A stretch of DNA of 64,000 nt from Fontibacillus panacisegetis. GTDB taxonomy: Bacteria; Bacillota; Bacilli; Paenibacillales; Paenibacillaceae. Under the pieces are notes generated by a model, which saw only the letters and a program-made list of their open reading frames with translations, was not told where the DNA came from and searched no databases. The position numbers were made by a program, and so were the translations under genes. The stretch covers positions 1 through 64,000 of the forward strand of contig NZ_FNBG01000002.1 in assembly GCF_900102215.1 (NCBI RefSeq), given 5' to 3'. Shown here piece by piece: positions 6,749 to 15,135 of the stretch; position 1 is the stretch's first letter, and every line of letters begins with the position of its first letter.

Positions 6749-7183
6749 TCAGCGCCAACTGATTCCTTTGTGCCAACTTGGCTGCTGCAGTATTTCCAAT
6801 GCTTTATGCAGCATTTCCTTATCAAACCACCCGAAGTGGCATTCAGCGTGAGGAATACCAAGTACATTCGCGAGTCTTCCATACGCCTGCTCACGCTTGA
6901 TATTCTGGTTAAGTTTCCATATCGGATCAAACAAGGCGTGGCATTTTTTCTTGAGCTCTCGCAGCTCACGATTGGCTAATCGCCCGAGTGGAATATCAGT
7001 CCCAGTATGAACGCCAACATACGCGTCACAACTTGTACATTTATAGCACCGACCATTGCCATACTCTTTGCCATATATCGCAGCATTGCTAGTAAAAACG
7101 ACGCTACTACTGCAATATGGGCAACTTGTTGGAATCGGGTATATATTTATCATATTTATCATTTTTCTCATTTCACAGTTCAC
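6749..7183 (-). CDS. Zinc-finger protein of the DUF3268 type
   Basis: 144 residues. Two CxxC pairs (CPYC at about residue 21 and CTSC at about 49) frame the zinc site, with the conserved AAIYGKEYGNGRCYKCTSCD and HTGTDIPLGRLANRELRELK stretches. A C-terminal helical part follows (LGIPHAECHFGWFDKEMLHK). This matches the DUF3268 zinc-finger-containing family found in phages and plasmids. The start is uncertain: GTG at 7183 overlaps the stop of the upstream gene, with ATGs at 7171 and 7162 as alternatives. The role is unknown and probably nucleic-acid related. Confidence 0.7.
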   Translation of the reverse strand: MNCEMRKMINMINIYPIPTSCPYCSSSVVFTSNAAIYGKEYGNGRCYKCTSCDAYVGVHTGTDIPLGRLANRELRELKKKCHALFDPIWKLNQNIKREQAYGRLANVLGIPHAECHFGWFDKEMLHKALEILQQPSWHKGISWR

Positions 7184-7593
7184 ACCGCTTCTTGTTTACT
7201 AAATGCCTGGCGGTTATGCTCCGAAAAGAACCTTTGAACATGCTCTGTCACATCTTGACCAGGAAGCAGCTCCGAGAGATCCGTTGCCACGAAACGGACA
7301 ACCAACTGCATCAGGTCAAACAGTTCGCGCATAATACGCTCCCGATCCAAACCGAGTGATTCGAATGTGCCTCCCAGGGCTTCCAGCCCACTATATACGT
7401 TCTGCCTCTCCTGGAGGGGATCAGTGCCGGCGGTGATTGGAACGAACAGCGAAACGGCTGAACCAAACACTGGCGTTACAACTTTACTGGTCTGACCTGC
7501 AGTTGCAAGTTCTTGCTTCAGTCGAGTGTTCTCTTCCTCTAACTCCGAGATGCGAGTACCAGCTTGATCAGCAATGACAGCAGCTCCGGACAT
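7180..7593 (-). CDS. Phage-type coiled-coil protein, probably 5'-truncated
   Basis: 137 residues from ATG 7593: an N-terminal coiled coil (ISELEEENTRLKQELATAGQ) and a C-terminal helical part (RIMRELFDLMQLVVRFVATD). The frame remains open upstream, with coding-like sequence (AAEISRLKDA before the ATG), until a TGA at 7651-7653. That is just where the oppositely oriented integrase remnant begins. I infer that a deletion or rearrangement removed the true 5' end and fused the gene's remainder to the integrase fragment. The family is not recognised. Confidence 0.5.
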   Translation of the reverse strand: MSGAAVIADQAGTRISELEEENTRLKQELATAGQTSKVVTPVFGSAVSLFVPITAGTDPLQERQNVYSGLEALGGTFESLGLDRERIMRELFDLMQLVVRFVATDLSELLPGQDVTEHVQRFFSEHNRQAFSKQEAV

Positions 7594-7650
7594 AGCATCC
7601 TTCAGCCGTGAGATCTCTGCAGCTTGTTTTTGAGCAGCGTGAGCTGAAGG

Positions 7651-8133
7651 TCATCCAAACCGCCAACTGGACACGATCGGGGCTCGTTATACAGCGTCAA
7701 AGACGAATGACTCCATACGCCGAGTAAAGTTATTCCAGGCTGTTATAGACGATCTGCAGGAGCGTTACAAGCAAATCCAAGCTATAAAGGATGAGTATGG
7801 GGATGCATACGAGGATAATGACCTTGTCTGCTGCTATCCCACCGGAGGATATATTAAGCCAAAACGTATTACAGAGGGCATGGATGTACTTGTGCGAAAA
7901 AGGCTGATGTTAAGAAGATTCGCTTCCATGATCTCCGCCACACACACGCTTCGTTTCTTCTTAAGATTGGTATCAATCCTAAGGTAGCTGCCGAACGCCT
8001 CGGGATGACTCCGGCCATGTTTAACGAGCGATATTCTCACCTGCTCCCTACAATGCAAGATGAAGCTGTAGATCGGATCGAAGCTGAACTGAAAAAGCAT
8101 GCCGAAAAATCGATTGATTCTTCTGATAATTGA
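7651..8133 (+). pseudogene. Tyrosine recombinase (phage integrase) remnant
   Basis: The plus strand encodes the C-terminal part of a phage integrase: SKTNDSIRRVKL, then DNDLVCCYPTGG, a frameshift near 7885-7900, then IRFHDLRHTHASFLLKIGIN with LGMTPAMFNERYSHLL, ending TGA 8131-8133. The HxxR box and the nucleophilic Tyr (ERYSHL) are present. The N-terminal arm-binding domain and the start are missing, and the frame is broken at least once, possibly also near 7690. It cannot make an active enzyme. It faces the tRNA-Ile gene 123 bases away, as expected for an integrase beside its attachment site. Confidence 0.85.
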
Positions 8134-8137
8134 GCCA

Positions 8138-8161
8138 CCGTTAGCAAATCCGTTAGCAAAT
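8138..8161. repeat. Tandem 12-bp direct repeat after the integrase
   Basis: CCGTTAGCAAAT occurs twice head to tail immediately after the integrase stop codon. Short direct repeats here could be recombinase arm-type or core sites, but no second end of the element lies in the window to confirm this. Confidence 0.5.
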
Positions 8162-8220
8162 CATCATTTCTGGCCTTTTTTCATCCTACTATTCACCTTC
8201 AAACACATTCTATACACAGC

Positions 8221-8246
8221 AAAAAACCCTTGCTACGCAAGGGTTT
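8221..8246 (-). terminator. Terminator of the tRNA operon
   Basis: The 10-bp stem AAACCCTTGC/GCAAGGGTTT (8224-8233, 8237-8246) has a three-base loop and a T-run on the minus strand. It lies ten bases after the tRNA-Ile 3' end. Confidence 0.85.
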
Positions 8247-8255
8247 CTCTTCTTA

Positions 8256-8329
8256 TGGGCCCTGAGGGACTCGAACCCCCGACCAATCGGTTATGAGCCG
8301 ACCGCTCTAACCAACTGAGCTAAGGGCCC
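8256..8329 (-). tRNA. tRNA-Ile2 (anticodon CAT)
   Basis: A 74-nt cloverleaf on the minus strand: acceptor GGGCCCT/AGGGCCC, D arm TTAGCTCAGTTGGTTAGAGC, anticodon loop CTCATAA, T arm GGGGGTTCGAGTCCC, discriminator A. CCA is not encoded. With a CAT anticodon it could be elongator Met or Ile2. The acceptor and D-arm resemble Ile2, whose C34 is converted to lysidine by TilS to read AUA. It is the last gene before the prophage remnant, so its 3' end is a candidate attachment site. Confidence 0.85.
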
Positions 8330-8341
8330 ATGTTACTATTA

Positions 8342-8415
<74 letters not shown>

Positions 8416-8437
8416 TCAGTAAACAGCGACAATATTT

Positions 8438-8466
8438 AATATACACGAATATGTCGGGATATGCAA
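8438..8466 (-). promoter_or_regulatory. Sigma-A promoter of the tRNA operon
   Basis: On the minus strand TTGCAT (8461-8466) and TATATT (8438-8443) are separated by exactly 17 bases, 22 bases before tRNA-fMet. Confidence 0.7.
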
Positions 8467-8782
8467 GTCTTTTAAGGAATAAATCTTACTCCATATTTTC
8501 CTCTGCGGGAACGGAAAATTTCAATTTCCCTCATTTCATCAAAGCCGTATATCCAGCCATCCTGCTCCAATCTCTTCGCAAGACAACCCGCTTGAAATTT
8601 AGTTCTGTACAGTTTATTAAAATATATCCAACGCATTAAATGTGATTCCCCTTCCGTTAATGTAATTTATGTCTCTGACTATAGAGTACCCAATTAAGCT
8701 CAAAAAAAGTAATGATAATGAAAAAAAGACCACCAGATTATTGGTGGCCTCACTAATCCCTTTTTTATTTTATCAAGCTTGA
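8467..8782. other. Intergenic stretch with one terminator
   Basis: AT-rich sequence between the tRNA promoter and the solute-binding lipoprotein gene. A minus-strand terminator lies at 8721-8747. Otherwise I see no gene; the plus-strand open frame through 8379-8639 crosses the fMet tRNA and is chance. Confidence 0.6.
8721..8747 (-). terminator. Terminator of the transporter operon
   Basis: The CCACCA/TGGTGG stem (8730-8735, 8742-8747) is followed on the minus strand by seven T residues, about 35 bases after the stop of the solute-binding lipoprotein. Confidence 0.7.
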
Positions 8783-10282
8783 TTAACCCCTTACTTCTCC
8801 CTCTGGAATAAATGGAGTTCCGTCATCCTGAAATTGGGTTTTAGGGTTCAGCTTAATTTCCTGAAGCATTCCATTGCCCTTTTCCGACCATTCCTTCAAG
8901 GCTTCTTCAGGAGTTTTCTTGTTCTCCAATACCTCATTAAAATAGGTTCGACCTACATTCGTTATGCTGTAAAGGCCTGGCTTATCAGCCATCAGCTTAT
9001 CAGCCTTTGGATCAGTTGGTGGGAATGGCTTCAACGTATAGAACGCCTGAATGTTATACGAAAGACCTTGTCTAGGCTGAATATAGGACTTGCGCGACAC
9101 CATTTCATACGTATTGCTCCGGGATTTCAGCTTCGCGTACTCCTCCCCATTCACAAACTGAATGAATTCCCAAGCTGTCTCAGGATTTGCCGCACTGCTG
9201 TTAATTGAGAAAGTATAGTTATACCAAATGTTTCCCCCTATTCCAGGGTTCTCTGGATGCACAGGAACCGTTACAACATCCCAATCAATTGGTGTAAAGT
9301 TTTTAATTTTTGCAGCATTGTTGTTTGCATCCGCGATTTCATTGACGAAATTGCTCTCAGAAACGGTCATTGCTACTTTTCCAGAGAGGAACAAATCACT
9401 CGAAACAGCACTCCACGTCTCATTTGGATCGTTAAGGTTAGCTCCAGGAATAATCTTATCTTTAGACAGCTTGCTAATCGTCTCCCATACCTTCACCCAT
9501 TGAGGGGAACTCACGGTCATGTTTTCGGCTTTGTCATCGTAAACCTTAAGCTGTAAACTGTTAACATAGTTATACTGCATATCCCAGAAAGGGTCATTAC
9601 CTTTATAACGATTGAAGGAGAAGCCGTATACTCGATCCTTACCTTCTCCATTAGCCACCAGGCGAGCTTTGTTAAACATATCGTCCCATGTCATATTGTC
9701 AGTTGGGGGCTCCACACCAGCATCCGTGAAGATTTTCTTATTGAAATACAACGCTGATGAAGAGAAGGATGGTGTCAATGCATACAATTTGCCCTCACCA
9801 ATATCCTTAAGGCCATTAATAACAGAAGGGACAAAATCCGTTGTGTCAAATTTATCCTCCTGAATCAAAGGATCGAGCTCTTTCACCATGTTTTCCTGAA
9901 TTAATTGCTTCAAAATAGAAGTATCCCCCATAACAACATCTACAGGGTTGCTTCCAGTCATAATTTTCTTCATGCTTTCCATGTTATCGGGTTGTTCAAT
10001 CGGTGTGGTTCCATCATTATAACGATATTGGTTTTGATCCACCGCCGGAACGATTTCGATCTTTACATTATTGTGTGTAAACTCAAAAATATCCGTATAT
10101 TGTTGACGAAGCCACGAATCATCCGATCCACCGTACAATACGCCTATACGAAGAACTTTTTCTTCATTGGTATTCGACTTTTTTGTTCCATTGCAACCGG
10201 ACAATAGCCCTACAGCAAGCGTAACTGCCAAAGATACTGTCAATACCTTTCCCATTTTCTTCAACCTGTTCGTCATCATCAT
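8783..10282 (-). CDS. Extracellular solute-binding lipoprotein, ABC family 1
   Basis: 499 residues with a lipoprotein signal (basic start, hydrophobic core, LLSGC lipobox at about residue 30), then a family-1 sugar-type binding protein fold: LRIGVLYGGSDDSWLR, EIVPAVD, DVVMGDTSILKQL, a LYALTPSFSSSALYFNKKIF stretch and AWEFIQFVNGEEYAK near the C-terminus. Such proteins normally feed a two-permease importer of sugars or oligosaccharides. No such permeases are present; instead the gene is translationally coupled (ATGA overlap) to a MacB-type ATPase and closes an export-type operon. It may act as a sensor or ligand-presenting subunit, which is inference. Confidence 0.85.
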   Translation of the reverse strand: MMMTNRLKKMGKVLTVSLAVTLAVGLLSGCNGTKKSNTNEEKVLRIGVLYGGSDDSWLRQQYTDIFEFTHNNVKIEIVPAVDQNQYRYNDGTTPIEQPDNMESMKKIMTGSNPVDVVMGDTSILKQLIQENMVKELDPLIQEDKFDTTDFVPSVINGLKDIGEGKLYALTPSFSSSALYFNKKIFTDAGVEPPTDNMTWDDMFNKARLVANGEGKDRVYGFSFNRYKGNDPFWDMQYNYVNSLQLKVYDDKAENMTVSSPQWVKVWETISKLSKDKIIPGANLNDPNETWSAVSSDLFLSGKVAMTVSESNFVNEIADANNNAAKIKNFTPIDWDVVTVPVHPENPGIGGNIWYNYTFSINSSAANPETAWEFIQFVNGEEYAKLKSRSNTYEMVSRKSYIQPRQGLSYNIQAFYTLKPFPPTDPKADKLMADKPGLYSITNVGRTYFNEVLENKKTPEEALKEWSEKGNGMLQEIKLNPKTQFQDDGTPFIPEGEVRG

Positions 10283-11166
10283 TTATCCCCCTCTAATGAT
10301 TTCGGTGCCATAATTACGATACGTTCGCCATCAAATTCCATACTGGCACGTCCGTCGATGCCAACAGCCTCTAGATACTCTTTAGGGACTTGAAGTCTAC
10401 CGACCCGATCTACTACTACAAAAGCTTCGTGTATCTCCTGTAAACCGCCGTTCAAAGCACCTTCTACAGTTGCCAGATCCAGATTAGGATTACGCTTCAC
10501 AAACTCGGTGCTTGTTAACCCATCCCGGATTGCTACAACCCGATCTACCTTACTGGCTAGTGTCAGATCGTGTGTAACGATAACAATCGTAATTCCTAGC
10601 TCACGGTTTACCTCGCGGAATATTTTCATAATTTGATCCGAAGTAGAAGTATCAACTGAACCTGTAGGTTCATCAGCAAGAAGCATCTTAGGACGATTAG
10701 ACAAAGAGATGGCGATTGCGACCCGCTGCTGCTCACCGCCCGAAAGCTGATGCAGCTTATTGTGCATACGGTCCTTCAGACCAACCCATTCCAGCAATTG
10801 CTTAGCGTAAGCCCGGTCAAGCTTGCCAGTTAACAGCATTGGCATTTCTACATTCTCGAGCGCTGTCAAATAGGGGAGCAAATTTCGCGCATTATTTTGC
10901 CAGACAAATCCAACCGTATTCCGCTTGTACTCTACCAGCTGATCATCACTAATTTTAAGCAAATCCCATCCTCCGACATTGACCTGACCAGCCGAAGGCC
11001 GATCAAGTCCACCGAGGATGTTGAGCAATGTTGATTTACCACTACCACTGTTACCGATAATCGCCATCATTTCGCCTTGCTCAACCGTTAAATTTAATCC
11101 TTGAAGAGCAACTACTTCGATGTCATCGGATTTAAAAATTTTTACTAGTCCTTCACAATGAATCAT
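10279..11166 (-). CDS. ABC transporter ATPase (LolD/MacB type) with AbrB-like C-terminal tail
   Basis: 295 residues from ATG 11166, with GAGAGGAG upstream; the frame extends to 11244 inside the permease gene. Walker [10 protein letters not shown] (38-46), Q-loop VWQNN, signature LSGGEQQR, Walker [10 protein letters not shown] and H-loop VTHD are all present, so ATPase activity is expected. After about residue 245 there is an extra segment, [20 protein letters not shown] then [11 protein letters not shown] and GERIVIM, which resembles the swapped-hairpin AbrB/SpoVT fold. That tail could mediate dimerisation or regulation. It pairs with the FtsX-like permease just upstream. Confidence 0.85.
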   Translation of the reverse strand: MIHCEGLVKIFKSDDIEVVALQGLNLTVEQGEMMAIIGNSGSGKSTLLNILGGLDRPSAGQVNVGGWDLLKISDDQLVEYKRNTVGFVWQNNARNLLPYLTALENVEMPMLLTGKLDRAYAKQLLEWVGLKDRMHNKLHQLSGGEQQRVAIAISLSNRPKMLLADEPTGSVDTSTSDQIMKIFREVNRELGITIVIVTHDLTLASKVDRVVAIRDGLTSTEFVKRNPNLDLATVEGALNGGLQEIHEAFVVVDRVGRLQVPKEYLEAVGIDGRASMEFDGERIVIMAPKSLEGDK

Positions 11167-11167
11167 A

Positions 11168-14038
11168 TTACCGCTCCTCTCCCATCTTGACCGCCTGATG
11201 GACACGGAGACGACGAATTTGCCAGAACAGAAGTCCCGCCCCAAGCATCAGCATGATGAATACGACAGCGTATAGTTGTAAAGTGTCCGAGGAATTAAAG
11301 ACAATCCTGAACGGAGGTACTTGTGTTGTTACGTTATCAGCCGTCTGCAAGAATGGAAGATAGAGTTTCCCGACAAGCTTGCCGATTACGATCCCTAGTA
11401 CAATAGATAATCCCGCGGTCAAAATCTGCTCGGTCAGCAGCATAAACGTTAACTGTCTGCGAGATAAGCCCATCGCACGCAAAATACCAAATTGCACTAC
11501 TCGACCTGATAAATTAAAGAACCAGTACAGTACATAACCGATCAATGATACAATGACTGACACGAGGAACCCTAGGCTTAAAATACCAAATACGCCACCA
11601 CGGGTAGGATGCTTACTTTGTGCAGTCAACTCACTCCGCACATCCTTAACTGAATACAGCTCTACCCCTTGATCACTCAATTTCTTCATTAATGGCCCTA
11701 CCAAAGCACCCGGTTTCATTTTAAGCCATACTTCATAAGGTATTAGAGGCGATTGGTCATAAATATAATCCAGATTTGCCACGATAAATGGTGCTTGATC
11801 AGGATATTGGCTAGGCCAATATGGTATGATTCCATACACCGCGAAATCAATCGCTTGATCTCCAATAGAAACGGTAATTACGTCCCCTGTCTTCAGCTTG
11901 AATTTCTCAGCCAAATTTGAAGGGACTAGAGCCGCACTCTCATTCATCCCTAATAAATTCAAATATTGATACGGATGCGAAGGAAATAGATCGTTACGGA
12001 ACCAAGCAACCTGTGCAAAATCCACATTATCAACACCCATCACATTGCCTTGCCCGGCAGAACGGCCAGAAATGATAATATTCCCTTTAGTCTGCAAAAC
12101 TCTAGCAACGTGCTCAACCCCATCCAATTCATGAAATACTTGGAACGGCGGCTCTGAAAAAATTTGTTTTTCCGGCTGACCGTTTTGGCCGCCTTGACCG
12201 CCACCTTGACCTCCTTGGCCACCCTGACCTCCGTTTTGCCCCTGACCGGAACCACTCTGAGTTTTTTTCATTTCAGGCGTAGCTTCCCACACAGTTTTCA
12301 TAATAACGTCTGCACCATATTTATAGAGCGTTCGTTCTGTAGAATTCAGATCGATCGTTCTCGCAGCTGAAGCATTATATACTCCCAGTCCTAAAGTTAG
12401 AACAAGCAAAATCATTAGCGGATAATAGGACGAAGCCGATCTTGACAATTGAGTCAAGCTCAAATAATAAGGTACCGGCAGCCATTTCTTCCCAAGCCAG
12501 CCAATCAGTTTGAGCAGCCACGGGAAAACACGGAGAAAGAATAGTCCTATCGAAAAAATAGCAAGAGCAGGCACAAAGAACAGGAATGGCTGAACCTGCA
12601 GCTCATCTGTCGTCATTCCAGTCTGAAACGTCAATATTTGACGCTCTTGGAACAAATAAAATCCATATCCCGCGATTCCTACCAGGATAATATCAATGAA
12701 CCAGCGCTGCCAAAATGGAAGTCGATCTGAGCGCGCTTGTTTCTGCTTTGCATTCACAATTGAAGCGCGAGCATAGGATATCGCCGGTAATAGCGTTGCA
12801 AGAATAGCAATTATGACAGCGGCAGCTCCCAGCGCAATTGCATCCAGATTGAATCCCACCGGAATCGACTTTCGATTTACAAAGGTCAAAAATCCGTTAG
12901 CAGAGCCGATGCTTTTGGACATAAACCAGCCTAATAAAGGTCCTAGTATCATAGCTACAGCACCGAGAATAAGACCTTCAAGAAGATAGATCATAATGAT
13001 TTGCTTCGTAGATGCGCCACGACTTCGAAGCACTGCAATATCACTTTGCTGTTTATCTAACGACTGACGGGCATTCATCACAATATAATAGAAAACCATA
13101 GCAATCATCGGTGCCGCCAGTGTAAATAATAACGTCTGCATTTGCAGGCTTTGCTTGCGGAACTCACTCAAAAGACTGCCAAAGGAAATATCAACCTTTG
13201 TATCCTTCAGCTTCTGGTACAATTCCACGTTTAGACGGTCCAAAGTACTTGATAGTGGTGTCAACTGGCTTGTTGTGATCTCTCTGAGATCAAACGCATA
13301 ATACCAGCTAGAATTATGTAATGGAATGGACAAGTTCTTTAGCAGACCGTCATTAAATACCTTTTCACTAACAAAAAGGTTGTTCATCATGCCTTCGAAA
13401 CCTTGGTACCAATAAGGATCGGTTTCTTCTGTCGCTTGGAACGTACCTACGATTTTTACTTTGAGCGTAACATCCACACCACTGGATATCGGATACTCCA
13501 TTACATCTCCGACATGCAGATCTTGTCGGTACATCGCTTCTTCCAGCATCAAGGCTTCCAGCATATTTCCGTCCATTTGGTCGGAGTACATTTGCCCTCC
13601 GGTTACAGAGACTTGATCACCTAATTCACTCATAGAGACGATCGTCATTGTTCGTGTTCGGCTGGCATCGACCTTGGATGGATCTTCCGGATACACTTCC
13701 GTACTCCGAATCGAACGGGAATTCATGTAAGTCTCAAACGGAAAGCCTATTTCCTTGGGTACTTCATCCTTAATATATTGACTTACAGCCTCAAGACCTG
13801 CTAAATCGGTTTTGGTGCCTCCCGGGGCCTGATAGCCCATGATTAACGATCCAGCTGGAAGTCCTTTACTCTCTTCTTTTAATGAACTGGATACAACGCG
13901 CTTAAGAGAGCCGTCAGAATACATCGGTATACTGACCGTAAATGAAACCGCAACGACCAATCCAAGCAAGGTGCTAAGCGTCAGCCATTTCGTGTTCCAC
14001 ATTTTGCGGAACATCAGACGTATAAGAGGTACTCCCAT
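11168..14038 (-). CDS. FtsX/MacB-like ABC permease
   Basis: 956 residues. A signal-anchor helix (residues ~13-35) is followed by a large extracellular domain, then a membrane block of several helices (about 310-430), a further hydrophobic region at 440-545, a second extracellular domain, and a final FtsX-type block of three helices at about 815-945. This duplicated FtsX arrangement is typical of Gram-positive MacB/YknZ-like exporters that move peptides or lipids by mechanotransmission. A low-complexity Gly-Gln tract (residues ~592-614, GGQGGQGGQGG) interrupts the second extracellular domain. The start overlaps the adaptor's stop codon (TAATG). Confidence 0.85.
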   Translation of the reverse strand: MGVPLIRLMFRKMWNTKWLTLSTLLGLVVAVSFTVSIPMYSDGSLKRVVSSSLKEESKGLPAGSLIMGYQAPGGTKTDLAGLEAVSQYIKDEVPKEIGFPFETYMNSRSIRSTEVYPEDPSKVDASRTRTMTIVSMSELGDQVSVTGGQMYSDQMDGNMLEALMLEEAMYRQDLHVGDVMEYPISSGVDVTLKVKIVGTFQATEETDPYWYQGFEGMMNNLFVSEKVFNDGLLKNLSIPLHNSSWYYAFDLREITTSQLTPLSSTLDRLNVELYQKLKDTKVDISFGSLLSEFRKQSLQMQTLLFTLAAPMIAMVFYYIVMNARQSLDKQQSDIAVLRSRGASTKQIIMIYLLEGLILGAVAMILGPLLGWFMSKSIGSANGFLTFVNRKSIPVGFNLDAIALGAAAVIIAILATLLPAISYARASIVNAKQKQARSDRLPFWQRWFIDIILVGIAGYGFYLFQERQILTFQTGMTTDELQVQPFLFFVPALAIFSIGLFFLRVFPWLLKLIGWLGKKWLPVPYYLSLTQLSRSASSYYPLMILLVLTLGLGVYNASAARTIDLNSTERTLYKYGADVIMKTVWEATPEMKKTQSGSGQGQNGGQGGQGGQGGGQGGQNGQPEKQIFSEPPFQVFHELDGVEHVARVLQTKGNIIISGRSAGQGNVMGVDNVDFAQVAWFRNDLFPSHPYQYLNLLGMNESAALVPSNLAEKFKLKTGDVITVSIGDQAIDFAVYGIIPYWPSQYPDQAPFIVANLDYIYDQSPLIPYEVWLKMKPGALVGPLMKKLSDQGVELYSVKDVRSELTAQSKHPTRGGVFGILSLGFLVSVIVSLIGYVLYWFFNLSGRVVQFGILRAMGLSRRQLTFMLLTEQILTAGLSIVLGIVIGKLVGKLYLPFLQTADNVTTQVPPFRIVFNSSDTLQLYAVVFIMLMLGAGLLFWQIRRLRVHQAVKMGEER

Positions 14039-15135
14039 TAACGACCCACTACTTTCTGTCCAGGTGTTAATCCTTTAAGGATTTCCATTTCGGTCGCTGT
14101 TTGAAGGCCTACTTCCACATCAACCTCACGCTTCGAGCCGTCATCTTCAATGACCTGTACATAAGTACGCGATCCTACCGTGCGCAGTGCTGCAATCGGA
14201 ATCAACGTTGCGTTCTCTTTCCGCTGGGTTACAATGCTGGCACTCAGCGGTCGACCGCGTTCCACATCACTAGGCCATTTATCCAGCTCAATGATCAGGT
14301 ATTTATCAATAGAATCCTTATTGGCATTATTTCCGCCGTCGTTGTTATTGTTATCATTTGTGGAAGCCGTGTTAACTGGCATTACTTTAACCTTGCCAGC
14401 GAACTCGCCAGCTGCATTAATATCAACCTTCGCTTTCATGCCTACAGACAATTTCGCCAAATCCTCTTTGGCAAAAGATGCTGCAACCACCAAAGACGAA
14501 GTGTCTGAAATTATGCCGAGCGAATCATATGACTTCACCGTTGCGCCTTTTTCTGCTTTTATCGAAACTATCGTGCCCGCGAACGGTGCCTTCAGCGTTC
14601 CATCAGCAATTTTTTGTTCAAGGTCAGCCAATTCCTGACGTTGTTCCTCGAATACGATCGCTGCTTTTTCGAATTCAATTTCATCCATTTCTTCTTTCGT
14701 CCGAAGCGTCTCTTTCATAGAAATCTCCTGTTGTCGGAAATCAAGCCGCTTCTTTCGAAGATCTTTCTGCAGACTCTTAACGTCCAGCTGGATCAATGTG
14801 TCACCTTTTTTGACCTTATCTCCAGCCTTTACCAGGACACTTTGGATATGAAGTCCATCTTCAGTAAAATACAATGCTTCTTCACGCTGACTCATGAGCT
14901 TGCCTACAGCGCTTACTTTTAGCTCAATCGGTCCTGAAGTAACTTCATATTCAGGTTTTTTGGAAACAGTCGGCGGTGTAATAACCGGCAACACTTCTTC
15001 TTCGTCTTCATTCGGGAGCAAGGAACAACCCGTCGCGGCAACTAAAATAAAGCATAATGACAACAAAGTCAGCGTACGTGCCAAAGCCCCTTTTTTTCTA
15101 CTAGATAAATACTCCATCCACCATTTCGTAAACAT
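14038..15135 (-). CDS. MacA/HlyD-type membrane-fusion adaptor lipoprotein
   Basis: 365 residues. The N-terminus has a hydrophobic segment ending VAATGC, a possible lipobox. Then come a split barrel-lipoyl region (IQSVLVKAGDKVKKGDTLIQ, and GTLKAPFAGTIVSIKAEKGA), a helical hairpin of about 60 residues between them, and beta-barrel domains with an Asn/Asp-rich linker (TNDNNNNDGGNNANKD). This is the periplasmic-adaptor family; in Gram-positives it forms the extracellular collar of MacB-like exporters. GGAGGT lies eight bases before ATG 15135, which overlaps the preceding ATPase gene by 35 bases. Confidence 0.85.
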   Translation of the reverse strand: MFTKWWMEYLSSRKKGALARTLTLLSLCFILVAATGCSLLPNEDEEEVLPVITPPTVSKKPEYEVTSGPIELKVSAVGKLMSQREEALYFTEDGLHIQSVLVKAGDKVKKGDTLIQLDVKSLQKDLRKKRLDFRQQEISMKETLRTKEEMDEIEFEKAAIVFEEQRQELADLEQKIADGTLKAPFAGTIVSIKAEKGATVKSYDSLGIISDTSSLVVAASFAKEDLAKLSVGMKAKVDINAAGEFAGKVKVMPVNTASTNDNNNNDGGNNANKDSIDKYLIIELDKWPSDVERGRPLSASIVTQRKENATLIPIAALRTVGSRTYVQVIEDDGSKREVDVEVGLQTATEMEILKGLTPGQKVVGR

